Of a DNA stretch of 64,000 bases, positions 22,930 through 35,020 are shown one piece after another (the stretch's first letter is position 1; every line of letters begins with the position of its first letter). Source of the stretch: Adiantum capillus-veneris (lineage: Eukaryota; Streptophyta; Polypodiopsida; Polypodiales; Pteridaceae); contig CM043967.1 of the NCBI GenBank assembly GCA_014529385.2, positions 6,029,001 to 6,093,000 on the forward strand, written 5' to 3'. The notes under the pieces were generated by a model. That model did no database searches. It was not told the DNA's origin and saw only the letters and a program-made list of their open reading frames with translations. Position numbers and translations under genes: made by a program.

Positions 22930-23254
22930 TGTTGGGAATGGGATCGTGCTAGCTAGGGTGGATGAAAGAGAAACATAGTGCAAGTGTGTGAGTGTGTGTG
23001 TGTGTAAGCAAGATTATCACTCAAGTGAATTAGGTTCCAAGATGGAATTGGCTTGGGCTCATACACAAAATCTTGGGTATTGACTTAGCTTAGCACAATC
23101 TCACCATAGACAAGCATGTAGTGCAAGATAGAGTTGTGTTTATTCATTCATGAAATGAGATTTAAGTAGATCTACAACCTTGCTCCACAACCTGTGGGAT
23201 AATTCCACTCTTCTTTCCTTGACTCACACTTTAGGACAAAGCTCACACTTTACA
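22930..23254 (-). repeat. 3' LTR of the gag-only element
   Basis: 325 bp. It is followed on the plus side by a C-rich stretch (minus CTCAAGGGCGGGA) that can serve as the polypurine tract. Confidence 0.85.
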
Positions 23255-23441
23255 ATCCCGCCCTTGAGATTTGGACTAAGACAAAATAGTGAAGATGCAA
23301 TATCCACATAAGATGATAAGTTGGTATCCACATAGGATGGTAATATCCACATAGGCTAACAAAATCCACACAGGATGATAATACCCACACAGGAAAATAA
23401 AAGTCCTCCCCTACAAGTAGAGAGGCTGCATCTTCAGTACG

Positions 23442-24340
23442 TCAGACAAGGTTGTTCTCGCCTTCGTCTTTTTTGTCTTCTACCATGTGAGCTAATCCTT
23501 TGTTAGGTCTCTTTTCTTTGTAGCTTTTGTTGTTGCTTTTAATACTACTGCTTTCTCCAGTGCTACTACCTTGATTTGAGTAGCATTGAGAAGGAGAGTG
23601 TCCCTTCTTACCGCATTTGTTACAAGGTTTGTTTGTGTAGCAGTCTACCACTACGTGTCCCATTCTCTCACATTCATAACACTTTCTTCCACTTGACAAT
23701 GTTGATTGGTGAATATCTTCCCCTTGAGGATGCCGTGAAAAAATCCCCTCCTAATGATGTTAATGAACCTTTTTGTTTTCTTTCTTCTGCTTGGACTGAG
23801 TTGATGACATCTTGGAAAGGTGGAGCTGGTTCTTTTTCTTCAAGAATTGTGACTAAGTGATCATATGAAGGTGGAAGTGCACTTAATAGTACGGCCACTT
23901 TGTTGTCTTCTTGTACTTCGACCTGGATGTAAGTGAGCTGCGTGACAATGCTCTTAAGCCCATTACTAGGCTAGAAATGTTGTCCCCTTCAGTCATAATG
24001 ATTTTGTAAAGTTGTCTTTTGAGACTAGATTTACTTCTTTTAGCCTTGGCTCAAAAATTACTTTCTAGGACATGCCAGGTATCATGTCTATCCTTACATT
24101 CATCTATGAAATGCACATTGTTGTCATGGAAGAAGGTGATGATTATTCCTAACGCTTGTTTGTCTTTGGCAATATTTTGTGCACTTTCTATGAGTGTAGT
24201 TGCCCTAGTGTGCACTCCATCGGTTTTGGCTTGTTGCTCTAAGGCAGTGCTGATGATGACAGACCATAAACATTTTTTCATAAAGTATCCTCTTAATTTT
24301 GTTTGGCAAGTGTGAAACCTCTCCCCATTGAATTTCTATA
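23442..24340 (-). pseudogene. Gag (UBN2 plus two zinc knuckles) of the gag-only element
   Basis: Minus-strand reading shows a copia-type gag in three frames. The N-terminal part (about 24340-24051) has KLRGYFMKKCLWSVI and DRHDTWHVLESNF, equivalent to the family's 'W.vI' and 'AWd.L' motifs. The middle (23898-23674) has LLSALPPSYDHLVTIL, the UBN2 signature. The end (23699-23442) has two CCHC knuckles, CYECERMGHVVVDC and CNKCGKKGHSPSQC. In the family this protein forms the particle and binds RNA. At least two frameshifts or stops separate the parts and no clean start codon was found. No protease motif follows the second knuckle. Confidence 0.8.
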
Positions 24341-24496
24341 TTCCATTTTCTCCCACTGTGCTAATAGAGGGGTCTTAGCTTAGGAGACTCTCCTAGCCAG
24401 TGTCTACCTCTTTACATGAGCACAAATAGCCCTTGAAAAATTTATTGGTAAGTTATTGTGCTTGGTTGCAATGATTTTAGAGTTTAATTGTAGGGG

Positions 24497-24497
<1 letters not shown>

Positions 24498-24561
<64 letters not shown>
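24498..24561. repeat. (GA)n microsatellite in the leader of the gag-only element
   Basis: About 32 GA units without interruption. Confidence 0.95.
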
Positions 24562-24565
<4 letters not shown>

Positions 24566-25634
24566 TCTTTGTTTGTGAGGCTCCTCTTCACTGGGGTGAA
24601 TCTCCTCTTCACAAAGAAACAATGCTTCTCTGCTTTGCTTTGATATCTAGCCAAGCTGATGTGGAGTGATCCCCATTTGAATGCTCAATGCTAGTTTGGT
24701 AGCTGCCTTTGAAATCTCGCATTGAGGCTTTGAATTTTTGAGTTTGAGACCTTGGCTAGGTGCTCAAGGTTCCCTTTGTGGGATTGGCCCCTTATGTGGT
24801 TTGGGAAGCTTCAAAGCCTTAGAAGATGAGTTTGTGGAAAGAAGCTCTTACAAGGTCGTGGGCAGCGGGTAGCAAAGCCGAGCAAATCAGGCAAAGTGCA
24901 GGCAAGGCTGGGCAGGCGAGGGCAGTTGGGCAGGGCCTTTGAGAAAATCTGGGCCAAGGCAATCAACACCGAGTTGGTGAGGTTTAAAAAGGCTTTTCCA
25001 CGTGAAGGTTCCCGTGTAGACCCGACAAGGGACTCAACAAAAAACTGACCGCGACTTTCAAGTCCGTCCACACCCCTCCTTTGTCATATAGGGATACTGA
25101 GCTCGCAACCTCGCAACCCACCTCAACCACTATATATATAGTGTTTGTGCTAAGCCAAGGGACCCAATGGGCTTCACGTGAAGAAAACTCCAAGAGAATG
25201 ATATTTATTTCTTGGTTTTGCATAGATTCAGACACACACAAACACCTATTTAAGCAAAATATTAGGAGTTTAATTAGTGGGGCTAAAGATGTCCGATCGG
25301 AGATCTTGGAGGCTCTTCAGAGAGCTTGTAAGGAGTACTTCAAGATGAGGTGAATAATGTTAGGTGATTGTGAAGATGAAAAAACTAATTGAAGATGTGA
25401 AATATGCAAAAAACGACACTAATCAAATGAAAAGAAGCTCTTAACCAAACCTCGACCTAGCTATGGAAGGTAGTGGCTCAATGGACTTTCACCATGAACT
25501 TGCCCACACATAGCCTAGTTGTGAGTTGATTAGAGAGCAAAGAAACTTAATAGGTCTTGCTAATGATAATTAAGAAACGGTAATGACACTAACATGCAAA
25601 TGCATAGTAATAAACCTAGCTAGCATAACCTAAT

Positions 25635-25646
25635 GCTCTGATACCA
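25635..25646 (-). other. Primer-binding site of the gag-only element
   Basis: The minus strand reads TGGTATCAGAGC, the tRNA-Met site also used by copia-1 and copia-2. Confidence 0.9.
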
Positions 25647-25648
25647 CT

Positions 25649-25971
25649 TGTTAGGAATGGGATCATGCTAGCCAAGGTGGATGAAAGAGAAACATAGTGT
25701 AAGTGTGTGAGTGTGTGTGTGTAAGCAAGATTATCACTCAAGTGAATTAGGTTCCAAGATAGAATTAGCTTGGACTCATAAACACAATCTTGAGTATTGA
25801 CTTAGCTTAGCACAAGCTCACCATAGACAAGCATGTAGTGCAAAATAGAGTTGTGTTTATTCATTCATGAAATGAGCTTTAAGTAGCTCTATAGCCTTGC
25901 TCCACAGCATGTGGGATAATTCCACTCTTCTCTCCTTGACTCACACTTTAGGACAAAGCTCACACTTTACA
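25649..25971 (-). repeat. 5' LTR of the gag-only element
   Basis: 323 bp. It is nearly identical to the left LTR except for a few substitutions. Confidence 0.85.
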
Positions 25972-26039
25972 CATACTACTTAAATTTGTGCACAATAAAA
26001 AGATAAATAGTCTTATAAGACAAAAACATTGGTCATTTA

Positions 26040-27115
26040 AAAGAAACATGTACATTTGCTTACTCTAATCTAGCATTGTAAGCATTGACAAGGTTCTAAT
26101 TATCCCTAAGTTGTATTCCTTGCATCCTTCTAGCATCTTCAAAAGGATAATTTTTGAACTTAATAAGATACCGTCGGATAATCTTACCATGTCGTAGTAC
26201 CTTTTCTTCATGCCGAAGGATAGCTTTGGGTTGCAACACGTCTTCTTGGTCTTCGATTTTGGGAGGGTCTTCATTAATTGGTTCACTTGGTGGATTTCCT
26301 TTGTACGGCTTAAGTGGGCTCACATGAAAAGCATTGTGTATGAGCCAATGGTTGGGCAACTTGAGTTGATAATCCATCTCATTGATTGGCTTCACAATTT
26401 GAAAAGGACCATAGTATCTTTTTGCTAGTTTAGCATAATACTTTTGATGGCCCGTAGGATTTTTGTCTGTCGTTTGCCTCAATCGAGCCTTGGAAAACTT
26501 AAGTAAGACCCAATCATTTTCTTTAAACGTTAAGGCCTTTATGTGCTTGTCAGCAACAACTTTTTTCCTTTGTTAAGAGATGAATATAGTCTCCTTAATT
26601 GTTTGAAAAGATTCTTGTAGGTACGGCTATACTCATCGGTAGTGAATATCTTCCCATGTACTCTAAGTAGCAAGGGACTTTTAGGTCTTCCCTCAATGAT
26701 TTCAAAAGGTTTTTTTCTCATAGAAGTATGGATAGTATTATTGTATGCATACTCTAAGAGGTAAGTACTTTTTCCACTGTGAGCATTGATCTACTTCTGT
26801 AACATAAGTCTTTAGTAGATCAAGAATTGTAAGATTGGCTATCTCAATTTGGCCATCCGTTTGTGGGTGATAGGCCAAAGAGAAATTCAATCTTGTACCT
26901 AGATTTTCAAAGAGACCTTTCTGAAAATTATTGGTCATTTTAGGATCTCTATCTAACATGATGGATGTTGGCAATCCATGGTGTTTGAAAATATGGGATA
27001 TGAAAAGAGTTGCCATTTGGTGTGCCTTAATAGTCTATTTGACAAGAATAAAGTGTGCTTTCTTGCAAAACCTCTCGACTATTGTCCATATTCTTGTATT
27101 CCCATATATAGACTA
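26040..27115 (-). pseudogene. Ty3/gypsy integrase fragment with chromodomain-like end
   Basis: Minus-strand frames in order. 27016-26738 carries the integrase core (FKHHGLPTSIMLDRDPKMT and LAYHPQTDGQIE, catalytic Asp visible). 26721-26539 carries the PFEIIEGRPKSPLLLR block. 26482-26096 carries the C-terminal domain (YYGPFQIV, FHVSPLKPY) followed by a region resembling a chromodomain (ILRHEEKVLRHGKIIRRYLI). This suits a chromovirus pol end. In the family the chromodomain directs insertion to marked chromatin. Stops separate the three frames, and RT and RNase H are missing. R1 begins exactly where the N-terminal part breaks off. Confidence 0.85.
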
Positions 27116-28097
27116 GCTTGGAGAATGAGATGGAGCTCTTGTACTTTGCACTTCACACAATGAGTGTGTGTGTTTGTGTGTGTGTGTATCATGCAAGCAG
27201 TCCCCCTCCTTGCTTGGGTCGACCCCCTCTTCTAGATCAAGATGAAATCTCATTGGCCTTCCCAAGCCTAGCCAATCACAAGCTTGGTGCATATCAAGCA
27301 ACAAGGGTAGCCTTGAGACAAGTGTCCCCCTTTCCCCTTTGAGAGAGAGGACTTGATAAATGCATACACAATTAATTAAATCAACTAAATTATCATTGGA
27401 CCCATTGGGAGGCCAACCAATAGGTTTTAGGCACAACATGAGGGCAACATGAAGGGGAGCTTGACATGTGTCCTTGTTTCCTCCTTGGTCTAGGCTTGCC
27501 TTGTGTGAGGGTATGTGTTCTCTCTCATAACCCTTCTTGTAGGCTCACCCCATCCTTGTAGGGATCTTTGTTGAATTTTGTGACACATCAAGCCCCTCAA
27601 CCTTGGGCCCGGTTCCTACCACAAGCTCGAACCTTAAAAGCCCCTCAAGCTTGGTCCGGGTTCCCACCTCAAGTACAAACCTAGCATCTCAAGCATGACA
27701 AGCACCTCAAGAATCTCATTCATCAAGCACCTCAAGCATCTCAGTCATCAAGCACCTCAAGCATCTTAGTCTATCAGGCACTACAAGCACCTCAATCTTG
27801 GGCCGGGTTCCCACCTCAAGCGCAACCCTAGCTTGCCCAAGGTCAAAGGACTTTTAACACTAACCATTGGAGGTCTTTAATAAATCTAACCCTAAGGTAT
27901 TTATGCACCATTAGCTGGCCTTTCTTTTTGACAGGTCACCTCTCATTTGGACCTTTTTACCATTGGCCCACATTGAGATAGACCCGTAAGCACATGTCTA
28001 TATTCTAACCCTTGTTCCCATTTAATATCCCACATAAAATGATCATTTTAATATAAGAAAAACATTTGGGTTGGTTAGATATTATATTTTATGACAA
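27112..28097. repeat. Dispersed repeat R1, copy b
   Basis: Nearly identical to 21700-22690. Here the microsatellite position holds TG repeats (27163-27189) instead of GA. The CACCTCAAGCATCT minisatellite is at 27660-27810. Confidence 0.75.
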
Positions 28098-28100
28098 CCA

Positions 28101-29772
28101 CTACAATCCAGATTGATGATATTCTCCCTTCAAGCAAGAAAGCTTATAAAACATAGAATCATCTGGCTTTAGGGATAACACCATCTTAGCTAGTGTATTA
28201 ACGCTAGTTTGTGTGTGTAGGCAGAAACTCTACACTTTCATGGGGCCTCTTCTATCAAGAACACATGCAGCCACAACCTCCATTAGTGTGCACTCCTGTC
28301 TAGCTTTGTCTCATATAGTTGAATTCTTCCTTGAGGTATATCATCTAGATGTGACAAAGCATGTGTAGCAATCCTTCTATTTCCAAACAAACCAAGTTTT
28401 CAATCCCTCAAAACATCTGAGAGAGATCTCGATGTGTGAATATTGCATTTGGACCCTTTTGTATATAGCTTTATATGTAAGTAGTGAAGCTCATCAAACA
28501 TTATAAGTACCTAACCTCTCAAATTTGATCCTTTCATGAGTACTTGAAAACCTACATCTAAAATACCTATAAGCTTAAAGAGAGTTTGTATTATGGAAGT
28601 ACATGTTCCGTATCATGATAGCTTTTTCCCAGTGTCAAGATACTTTTTCATGCTTCCAAGTCTCAAGAGCCTATGAGTATCTATTGGTGGTTGTGCACTA
28701 CCTACGTATAGTACCTATGTGTTTACAATGATGTGGCTGAAACTATCTTTAAATATACATCGGTGGTTCAGGAGCACCTTAATGGTGCTTATAATTTGAT
28801 AATGGTGGTTTTAAACTAACTTTGAGTATAGATTGTGGTTTAGGAATACAATAATAATACTTATGAGTTTACATTGGTATTTTGAGCACCAATCCCTTTG
28901 GATAATATATACCTTGAAACCAATATTTACCTACAATGTACATTTAGCATGAAGATTGATAGTATTGAAATATCTAGCTTATTCACTTTCACCAAATCAC
29001 TTTTGGTTGCTTTTGTGTATGCCTAAACTACTTGGTTGGTCTAATGCAGGCTTTCAAGTAGTCTAAAGGTACTCTTGTGCATGCAAGTACCTCAGGAAAC
29101 CTATGAGTACATATTGGTGGTTCCTATCATGAAAAATTAATTTCTAATCTTCTAAAAGTATTTTCCATCTTAACTTGGCCATTTAACTTCATGAAAAATA
29201 AAATAAGACAAGTAAAGGTGATTTAAGTGCTTATGGACTAGCTCTGTCAAAGGCTTGGGACCAAACGAAGAGAAGTCCATATAAGAGCAAGGGTAATTGT
29301 TGTTCAGTTATCTCAGTCATAGGTACAAGTCAAGGAAGGATAAATATATCACGAGTAGCCTTGATCAAAGGTAGAGGAAAAAGGAGATTACTTAGAGCAA
29401 TTATAGGGTCTAAAAATAAAAAGTAGTTGTGCTAAGTTTAAGTAATTAAAGTAACCCTTTATACTGAAAGTATGAAGTCTTGGAAGCATTAGGATAAATT
29501 TCTAACTTGCCACAGATAGTCTACATTTAGCAAGTTTTGGATCAACTTGGCGGCACCTACAAATCATTGTGCCAAGGTTTTGCACGGGAGATGAAGCTCT
29601 AAAGCCCAAGGGAGAATGAAAGTTTTTTAAGTTTAGCAATCATGGACAAGTGTGTGAGCATGCATGAGTTGCACTTTGGAGTGCTCACTTCTCATTGGGC
29701 AAGTTGTAGGCATTCTTTTTGAAGACTATTAGCAAGTTTTGCATGAGACAAAAGCAAAGGGGTTGTTGGGAA

Positions 29773-29843
<71 letters not shown>

Positions 29844-29858
29844 CTCTCTCTCTCTCTC
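28101..29858. repeat. Dispersed repeat R2, copy B (inverted), possible CACTA-like left end
   Basis: The stretch 28500-29775 is the inverted counterpart of copy A. GTAC words are again dense (AAGTACCT, GAGTACTT). The left boundary, where R1 stops, starts CACTACAATCCAGATTG, which looks like a CACTA terminus. The right boundary is the (CT)n tract at 29774-29858, the same position as the GA tract in copy A. No coding sequence. Confidence 0.6.
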
Positions 29859-30029
29859 ATTCTCATTCACACATTCAACAATTCTCAGAATCTTAAAAGC
29901 TCCAAAGTGTGTCTATGCATTTCCAAAATCAGTTTTTCAAGGGAGGGAAAGTCTATGTGCTCAAGGTGATGCTCCAAAGACATGGAAATCTTTGAGTATT
30001 TCTATTATGAAGCAACTCCTTGCAAGTGA

Positions 30030-30860
30030 TGCCAACGATAAAGTTCTCACAAAATGAAAAATCTTGAAGATGGTCCCATACAATTCTATTCAGAAGTATG
30101 TGGAGAAGTTTTGGGAGCTACATCTCAAAGCCACTGTCCACAAGAAGATAGAATTTGCACAAAAAAAGTAAAAAAAATTTGTTGGTCTCACAAAGACCTC
30201 AAACTATCTTGATGGTCATACATCACACTAGGTTTGCTCGAGGACTCATTTCTAGCAAGGGAGTAAGAAGGGATCCAAGTCAAAAAAAGTTAAGGAACCA
30301 GTTGAGTCAAAAGGGAAGAACACTATAATGAAGAATTTTCCCAAGGCTAATGATGATAACAACAAAAAAAACATTTATAAAACAAAGGTAGATGAAAAAG
30401 GCCACAAAGGTAAAATTAAACTTTCATGTGAAGAGATTGAGCATTATCTTAAAGATAACAAGTGTTTCAAGTGTGGGGAGCAAGGACATATCTCCCAAGC
30501 ATGTCCTAAGAGAAGTGAACATAATGACACCATGGTGGAAGCTCTAAAAGAAGAAGGTCATTGCAAAGGTACACTACTCTCTTATGCTTGGGAAAAAAGA
30601 AGAGAGCATAATGCTTTCATATTGTTTGATCTTGGCTCTACCCACAACTTCATTTATTTTGAGCTAGAAACTAAGCTAGGAATTCATGAATTCAAGATGG
30701 GGGATGTGGTAAAACAAGATGGATCTTTCAAAGGGCAAGAGGCCTCAGTCACCCCATTGATTTGAAAGCTAAGGCTCTATCATAAAATCTAATATTGAGC
30801 CAACCAAATTATTTTTTCATATTAAATTGATCATTGAATGTGTGGAGTAAACGAGAACAA
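30030..30860 (+). pseudogene. Ty3/gypsy gag-protease fragment
   Basis: The frame 30328-30765 (about 145 codons) has a Lys-rich N-terminal part, a complete zinc knuckle CFKCGEQGHISQAC and then a retroviral-type aspartic protease start, ILFDLGSTHNFI, where the family has D-T/S-G-A-T-H-N-F-I. The Thr/Ser after the catalytic Asp is Leu here, which would inactivate it. Upstream (30030-30320) shows weak gag remains such as the block around VEKFWEL, interrupted by stops. It may belong to the same family as the integrase piece at 26040-27115, but it lies on the opposite strand. Confidence 0.75.
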
Positions 30861-30862
30861 GG

Positions 30863-31490
30863 TCACTACGAAAAAAATGAGATACACTTGTGTAAGTATC
30901 TTGGTACATTATACATTTGTAGTTTTTTATTGAAGTAAACACATTGTAATAGATCACCTGAAAAGTGTTGTGACCCTATTGTCACTCCATCCAAACTTTG
31001 CATGCATGTTGAAAAGAACTAAGAGAACCTTCAATCTATACACACGTGCTCCACCATACCATGGCGTATCGGCTTCACTTTTCATGTCATCATAGATAAG
31101 CATTTCTGAATCCATGATTGTCTCGATCATTTCATCAATGTTGGGCTCAAACATCATCTCATTGGGAATGTAGTCTGCATGATCACCCTCCAAGCTGCTA
31201 GAGGTTGCATCTTGTGGCCTCACGTATGCTGCTCAACCGAAGCGCCTGCAAACACGTCTATTGGGTTGCAAGAATGCTGCTTGTTGGCCAATGTCAAAGT
31301 CGGGACGAGTTGTAATTGGAAACAACTCGATCTATAATAGATGGTCAAACTCGCCAAATTTGTAAACATGCTACAAAGAAACGCGTCTTGTCCATCGCAC
31401 AACATGTTTTCATTGATTACAAGGACATAAGATCCTTGTTGAGAGATAGGCGTTTCGGTTGGATGGCCCCACATCGTCATCATTACTCAA
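30863..31490 (-). pseudogene. CACTA transposase (TNP2) N-terminal fragment next to a CACTA terminus
   Basis: The minus-strand frame 31223-30954 ends with DTPWYGGARVYRLKVLL and AKFGWSDNRVTTLF. These match the start of plant En/Spm transposases ('TPLY.G......' followed by 'NGWSDKSF'). The downstream rest of the protein is missing. At 30863 the plus strand reads CACTACGAAAAAAATG, a CACTA-type terminus about 90 bp beyond the last recognisable codon. This suggests an internally deleted element. A further minus-strand frame 31483-31220 has no motif I recognise. Confidence 0.65.
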
Positions 31491-31556
31491 AATGAATGTA
31501 AAAATCCTATAACCTGAACATAAATTTAATCTTCTATTGGCATCCTCCATCTCTTA

Positions 31557-31583
31557 TCTCTCTCTCTCTCTCTCTCTCTCTCT
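31557..31583. repeat. (CT)n microsatellite
   Basis: A short CT run just before R1 copy c. Confidence 0.9.
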
Positions 31584-31609
31584 TAATCTCCCTCACAATC
31601 AAGAAACCA

Positions 31610-32421
31610 TAGATCACATTGTAAACTACCTCAAATTCTCTAGCCATGTAATGGAATTGTCCTATTAACTTGAGAGTAGTGAAAATTAGAGAGAGTACTT
31701 TTGTGAAATTACTTTGTGAGCATAGCCGGTGAACATAACTAATGGTAGAAACATAATCATATCATTTAGTTAACTTGGCATGAACAATACTTTTGCAAGA
31801 GAGAGAATTTAGAGAACATGACAACACTTGAAGACCGGATTTATGTGGAGCCAGTTCCCCCTCCAATAGCCATTTGTATTATGATTTCTCCCATCAAGAG
31901 AGACTTGTTACAATACAATCTTTGTGTTCCTTGTGACCTAGGTGATACAATGAAGATGGAAAGCTTCATGCATCATGATCATAACATAAACTTTGAGTAA
32001 AGCATTAGCTATCCCAAGCGTCAGTCCCAAGACCTCAAACACCTTTGAAGGTGGAGAGAGCTAGCATGGAATGAGGGTAGGGAAGAGGAAGAAGAAACAT
32101 GTCATAGGAGAAAGAATTAGTTCCTCACTTATCATCACTCTTCGTGCTAGCATACATAATAACATAGTAATGAAGATGGAGAATTTCACAAGCTTAAGCA
32201 TTGAAGCATGGCTCTTGGTTGGATTTGCACTCCATAGCCAAGAGTGTTGGTGTAGGCTCTCAACCTCTGTACTTGCTTGGAGAAGGAGAGGGATCTCTTG
32301 CACTTTGCACTTCACACAATGATAGTGTGTGTGGGAGATTATACGCCCTAATCAAGACCATGGATTCCTTGGTTGAGCCCCCCTTGTAGCTCATGCTTGA
32401 AGCTCATTGGACTCATCCATG
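31610..32421. repeat. Dispersed repeat R1, copy c
   Basis: Matches 21230-21750 closely (shared words GCATGAACAATACTTTT and GGCTCTTGGTTGGATTTGC). It stops at the putative CACTA end at 32422. Confidence 0.7.
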
Positions 32422-32751
32422 CACTATGAAAATCTCCAAATGTTTACCGCGCTATTTTACCGCCTTTTGTAGAGAGAAGGTGCAAATTCAGGTAGAGAAA
32501 GAAGAGAGAGGAGGGCGGGGGGGGGTGTGTTTAAAATATTGCCACAATAGTTTCCACTATTATTACTGCATGTATTACATTGTTATTACCGCTTTTATAT
32601 CCAACAACCAAATTTAGCGCCTAAACTTTCAAATTCTGGCTTAAAATAAACATCCCCCCCACCTCCCCTCTTCAAATTTTGGTGTTTCCCTCCTCCCAAT
32701 AAAAATTAAAGAATATTTTATAAAATTTTCACATTAAAAAAGAAGAGAAAT

Positions 32752-32753
<2 letters not shown>

Positions 32754-32799
<46 letters not shown>
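32754..32799. repeat. (GA)n microsatellite
   Basis: A GA run inside the CACTA 3' region. The rest of 32422-32970 shows no gene. Confidence 0.95.
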
Positions 32800-32810
<11 letters not shown>

Positions 32811-32977
32811 GGGGGAAGAGGAGGGGGGGATAATAAGATTACACTTGGTTACAACTAAAATAATCACTGTCAATTAATTAATATAATTGAGCATATTCCC
32901 AAATGTAGAGAGAGGAAGAGGGAGAAGAGAGAGATTAATGGAGTACAGGACCAAAAAACATCATAATTGCAAAATGT

Positions 32978-33722
32978 TTATGAATCATCTTCCAAAAGAT
33001 CTCTACATGAGGCATCGTCCAATTCTAAGCCCATGGATCCTAAATAAATAAAGAGGGAAACAGAATTGTCATTTGTGGATGCATTGCCTTCATCATCTTC
33101 GAGTTTGTCATCCTCCATCTCATCATCTTCATCATCATGACAATCATCCTCGCTAAGACTTGCTGCCACCAAACTTGATTCATCGACCTCCCTCTCCTCT
33201 GTTTCCACCTCATCCAAAGTCGGAGGTGGAAGAGGGTTGAAGATAGTCTCCACTTCATTAGTGGAAAAAATGGTTCTCCCCCGAGGTGTTACGGGAATCA
33301 CGAACCAAAGTTTTGGTTGGTGGATTGCTAGGATATAGATGACCTATAAAATAGAAGCTCAAAGTGAGTAACATTGGTATAACCAATGCTACAAGCAAAT
33401 AAGAATAAAAAAGGTACATTTCACTCACCTGCTCACAATTGCACGGTAAAATTAAATTGTCATACCTCCCTATGTGATGCACATTAGAGTCCACCATGTA
33501 GTAGAGGCTATTCTCATGTCGTCTAGACACATTTGCAAACCGCTTGCACTCGAAGATGAAGGTATGAAAGGTTCTAAAATTAACCTTTAGTATCCTTTCA
33601 ATAGTTCTGCAGTACCTGGCTTCATCACCGTCTGTGTCAAAATTGCCCACGATGGCACAATCCATGGTGGCTCTAAACTCGTCAATGTGGCGCGTACGAA
33701 CGTGACAACCCTTTGACCACAT
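32978..33722 (-). pseudogene. CACTA transposase C-terminal part (DUF4216 and acidic tail)
   Basis: The minus-strand frame 33722-33258 has GCHVRTRHIDEFRATMDCAI and, after it, a block ending in YYMVDSNVHHIGRYDNL. These fit the DUF4216 module that follows TNP2 in plant CACTA proteins ('F.T......TQN.GV', 'YYG.l..I.el.Y'). Frame 33301-32978 gives the usual end, VIPVTPRGRTIF, then an acidic Asp/Glu run (EDDCHDDEDDEMEDD) before the stop. The two frames overlap by a short shift. The function of DUF4216 is unknown. Confidence 0.7.
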
Positions 33723-33816
33723 AGAGTTAAGGGAAAGGCACTAGAAAATAGAAAAATATCTTAATTTATCAAGTACATATTAAAGATAATTTCAAGAAAA
33801 AAATTTACAATATGGC

Positions 33817-34990
33817 TTAGGTATATGAGTACTCTACCTTTGGTACACAGCCTCGTGCATACTCCCATTCTTTGTCGGTGATGTCTTCTCCACGCGCTTT
33901 TGCCTCGGTCATTCTCTCATGAATCCACTGTGCACTAATGAGATCTGGGAAACATGCAAGGTGTCTAGACACTGGGGGTGCCTCCTTCCTCCATGTTCTT
34001 GCTTCCATGCTTCCCTCTCTTGCAAACGCCTTGCCTTTGCCACTGTCCACAAGTCCACCCACTTGGTCATAATCTTTGCATTGAGAATACAAAAGTTTTT
34101 GATCACTCGGGATAGATTCATATCCATGTTAAGTAGTTTCCCCTTTCCACTTGGCAAGTGTGAAGTCATCCTTGCATCTTCCTTGTCTAACCACATGCGA
34201 AGCATTGAAGGATCCACTTGTACCAAATACTCTAATATGTAAACAAATGCCTCTTGAACGATCCACCCTTCGGTCAAACATGCCTGTGGTTGAGATCATA
34301 GCCGCACAAAAAATTTGAGTCTTTAAAAACCTCTCTAAGAAGAGCATCCATTGTGCATGCACTACTCCACATATAGCGATCTCCTCCACCACGTGAACCA
34401 AGCCTAGTGAATTTGTCTAAGAAGGACCAATCGAGGAAATGCATCTTCAATGGCACACACAGTTTCTGTTGCAAGTGTTTGAGCAGCAGGGATAGCATCT
34501 ATTTCTATTTCCTTGGAGCTCAAAAATCTGCAAGAAAACACACAAGGATACACTAAGTGCTAGTTGAAATTATTGTGTACATAAAAAAGGTGTAGTTGAG
34601 TGGAGTCTTGTGGTGTAACTTACTAGCTCTCCTAGTTTGAAAATAGCATCCTTGACTTTCTTACCCTGACATATACACATACTCACCGGCAGAATGAAGC
34701 ACAATGTAAATCAGGGGAAGGGAAAGTGAGTGATAGTCATACACACAAACTATAGATAGAATAGGGAGTATGAAGATTACTTGAAGCATCTTGTGCCAAT
34801 CATGGGACTTCAACCCATACAATTGTACGCTTCCACCCTTCTTTGCTTTTGTAAAAGCTCCCTTTAGTGACCTCATGTATCCTGTTGGTGTGCGAAATTC
34901 GAATAGAGGCAATGGTACCCTTCACCTTGTCTAATTCTTCTTTGGCTAGCATCCATGGTGCTTTAGGAAGCACAATGTTTCCATCTGGGA
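33817..34990 (-). pseudogene. CACTA transposase DUF4218 region
   Basis: From right to left on the minus strand: LPKAPWMLAKEELDKVK (about 34975-34925), PTGYMRSLKGAFTKAKKGGS and YGLKSHDWHKMLQ (34912-34780), the standard junction of TNP2 and DUF4218. Then comes TEGWIVQEAFVYILEYL (34277 onwards), the family's 'EGyI.eE...f...yl' motif. Several frame changes lie between 34780 and 34300, with intron-like AT-rich sequence near 34500-34780. This continues the transposase N-terminal part at 36407-37320 across the palindrome element. Confidence 0.78.
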
Positions 34991-35020
34991 CATGACGTGG
35001 AGTAGTAGAGGCATTATAAA

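Larger units (their letters stand above)
22930..25971 (-). mobile_element. Gag-only LTR retrotransposon (TR-GAG-like copia derivative)
   Basis: LTRs at 22930-23254 (325 bp) and 25649-25971 (323 bp) are TG...CA bounded (plus-strand TGTTRGGAATGGGATC to CACTTTACA) and flanked by a perfect CATAC duplication (22925-22929 and 25972-25976). A minus-strand PBS (TGGTATCAGAGC, 25635-25646) sits two bases inside the right LTR, so the element reads leftwards. The 2.4 kb interior encodes only a copia-type gag. Protease, integrase and RT are absent and there is no room for them. That is the structure of TR-GAG elements, non-autonomous LTR elements keeping only gag. A leader of about 1.3 kb with a (GA)n tract separates PBS and gag. 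Confidence 0.85.
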
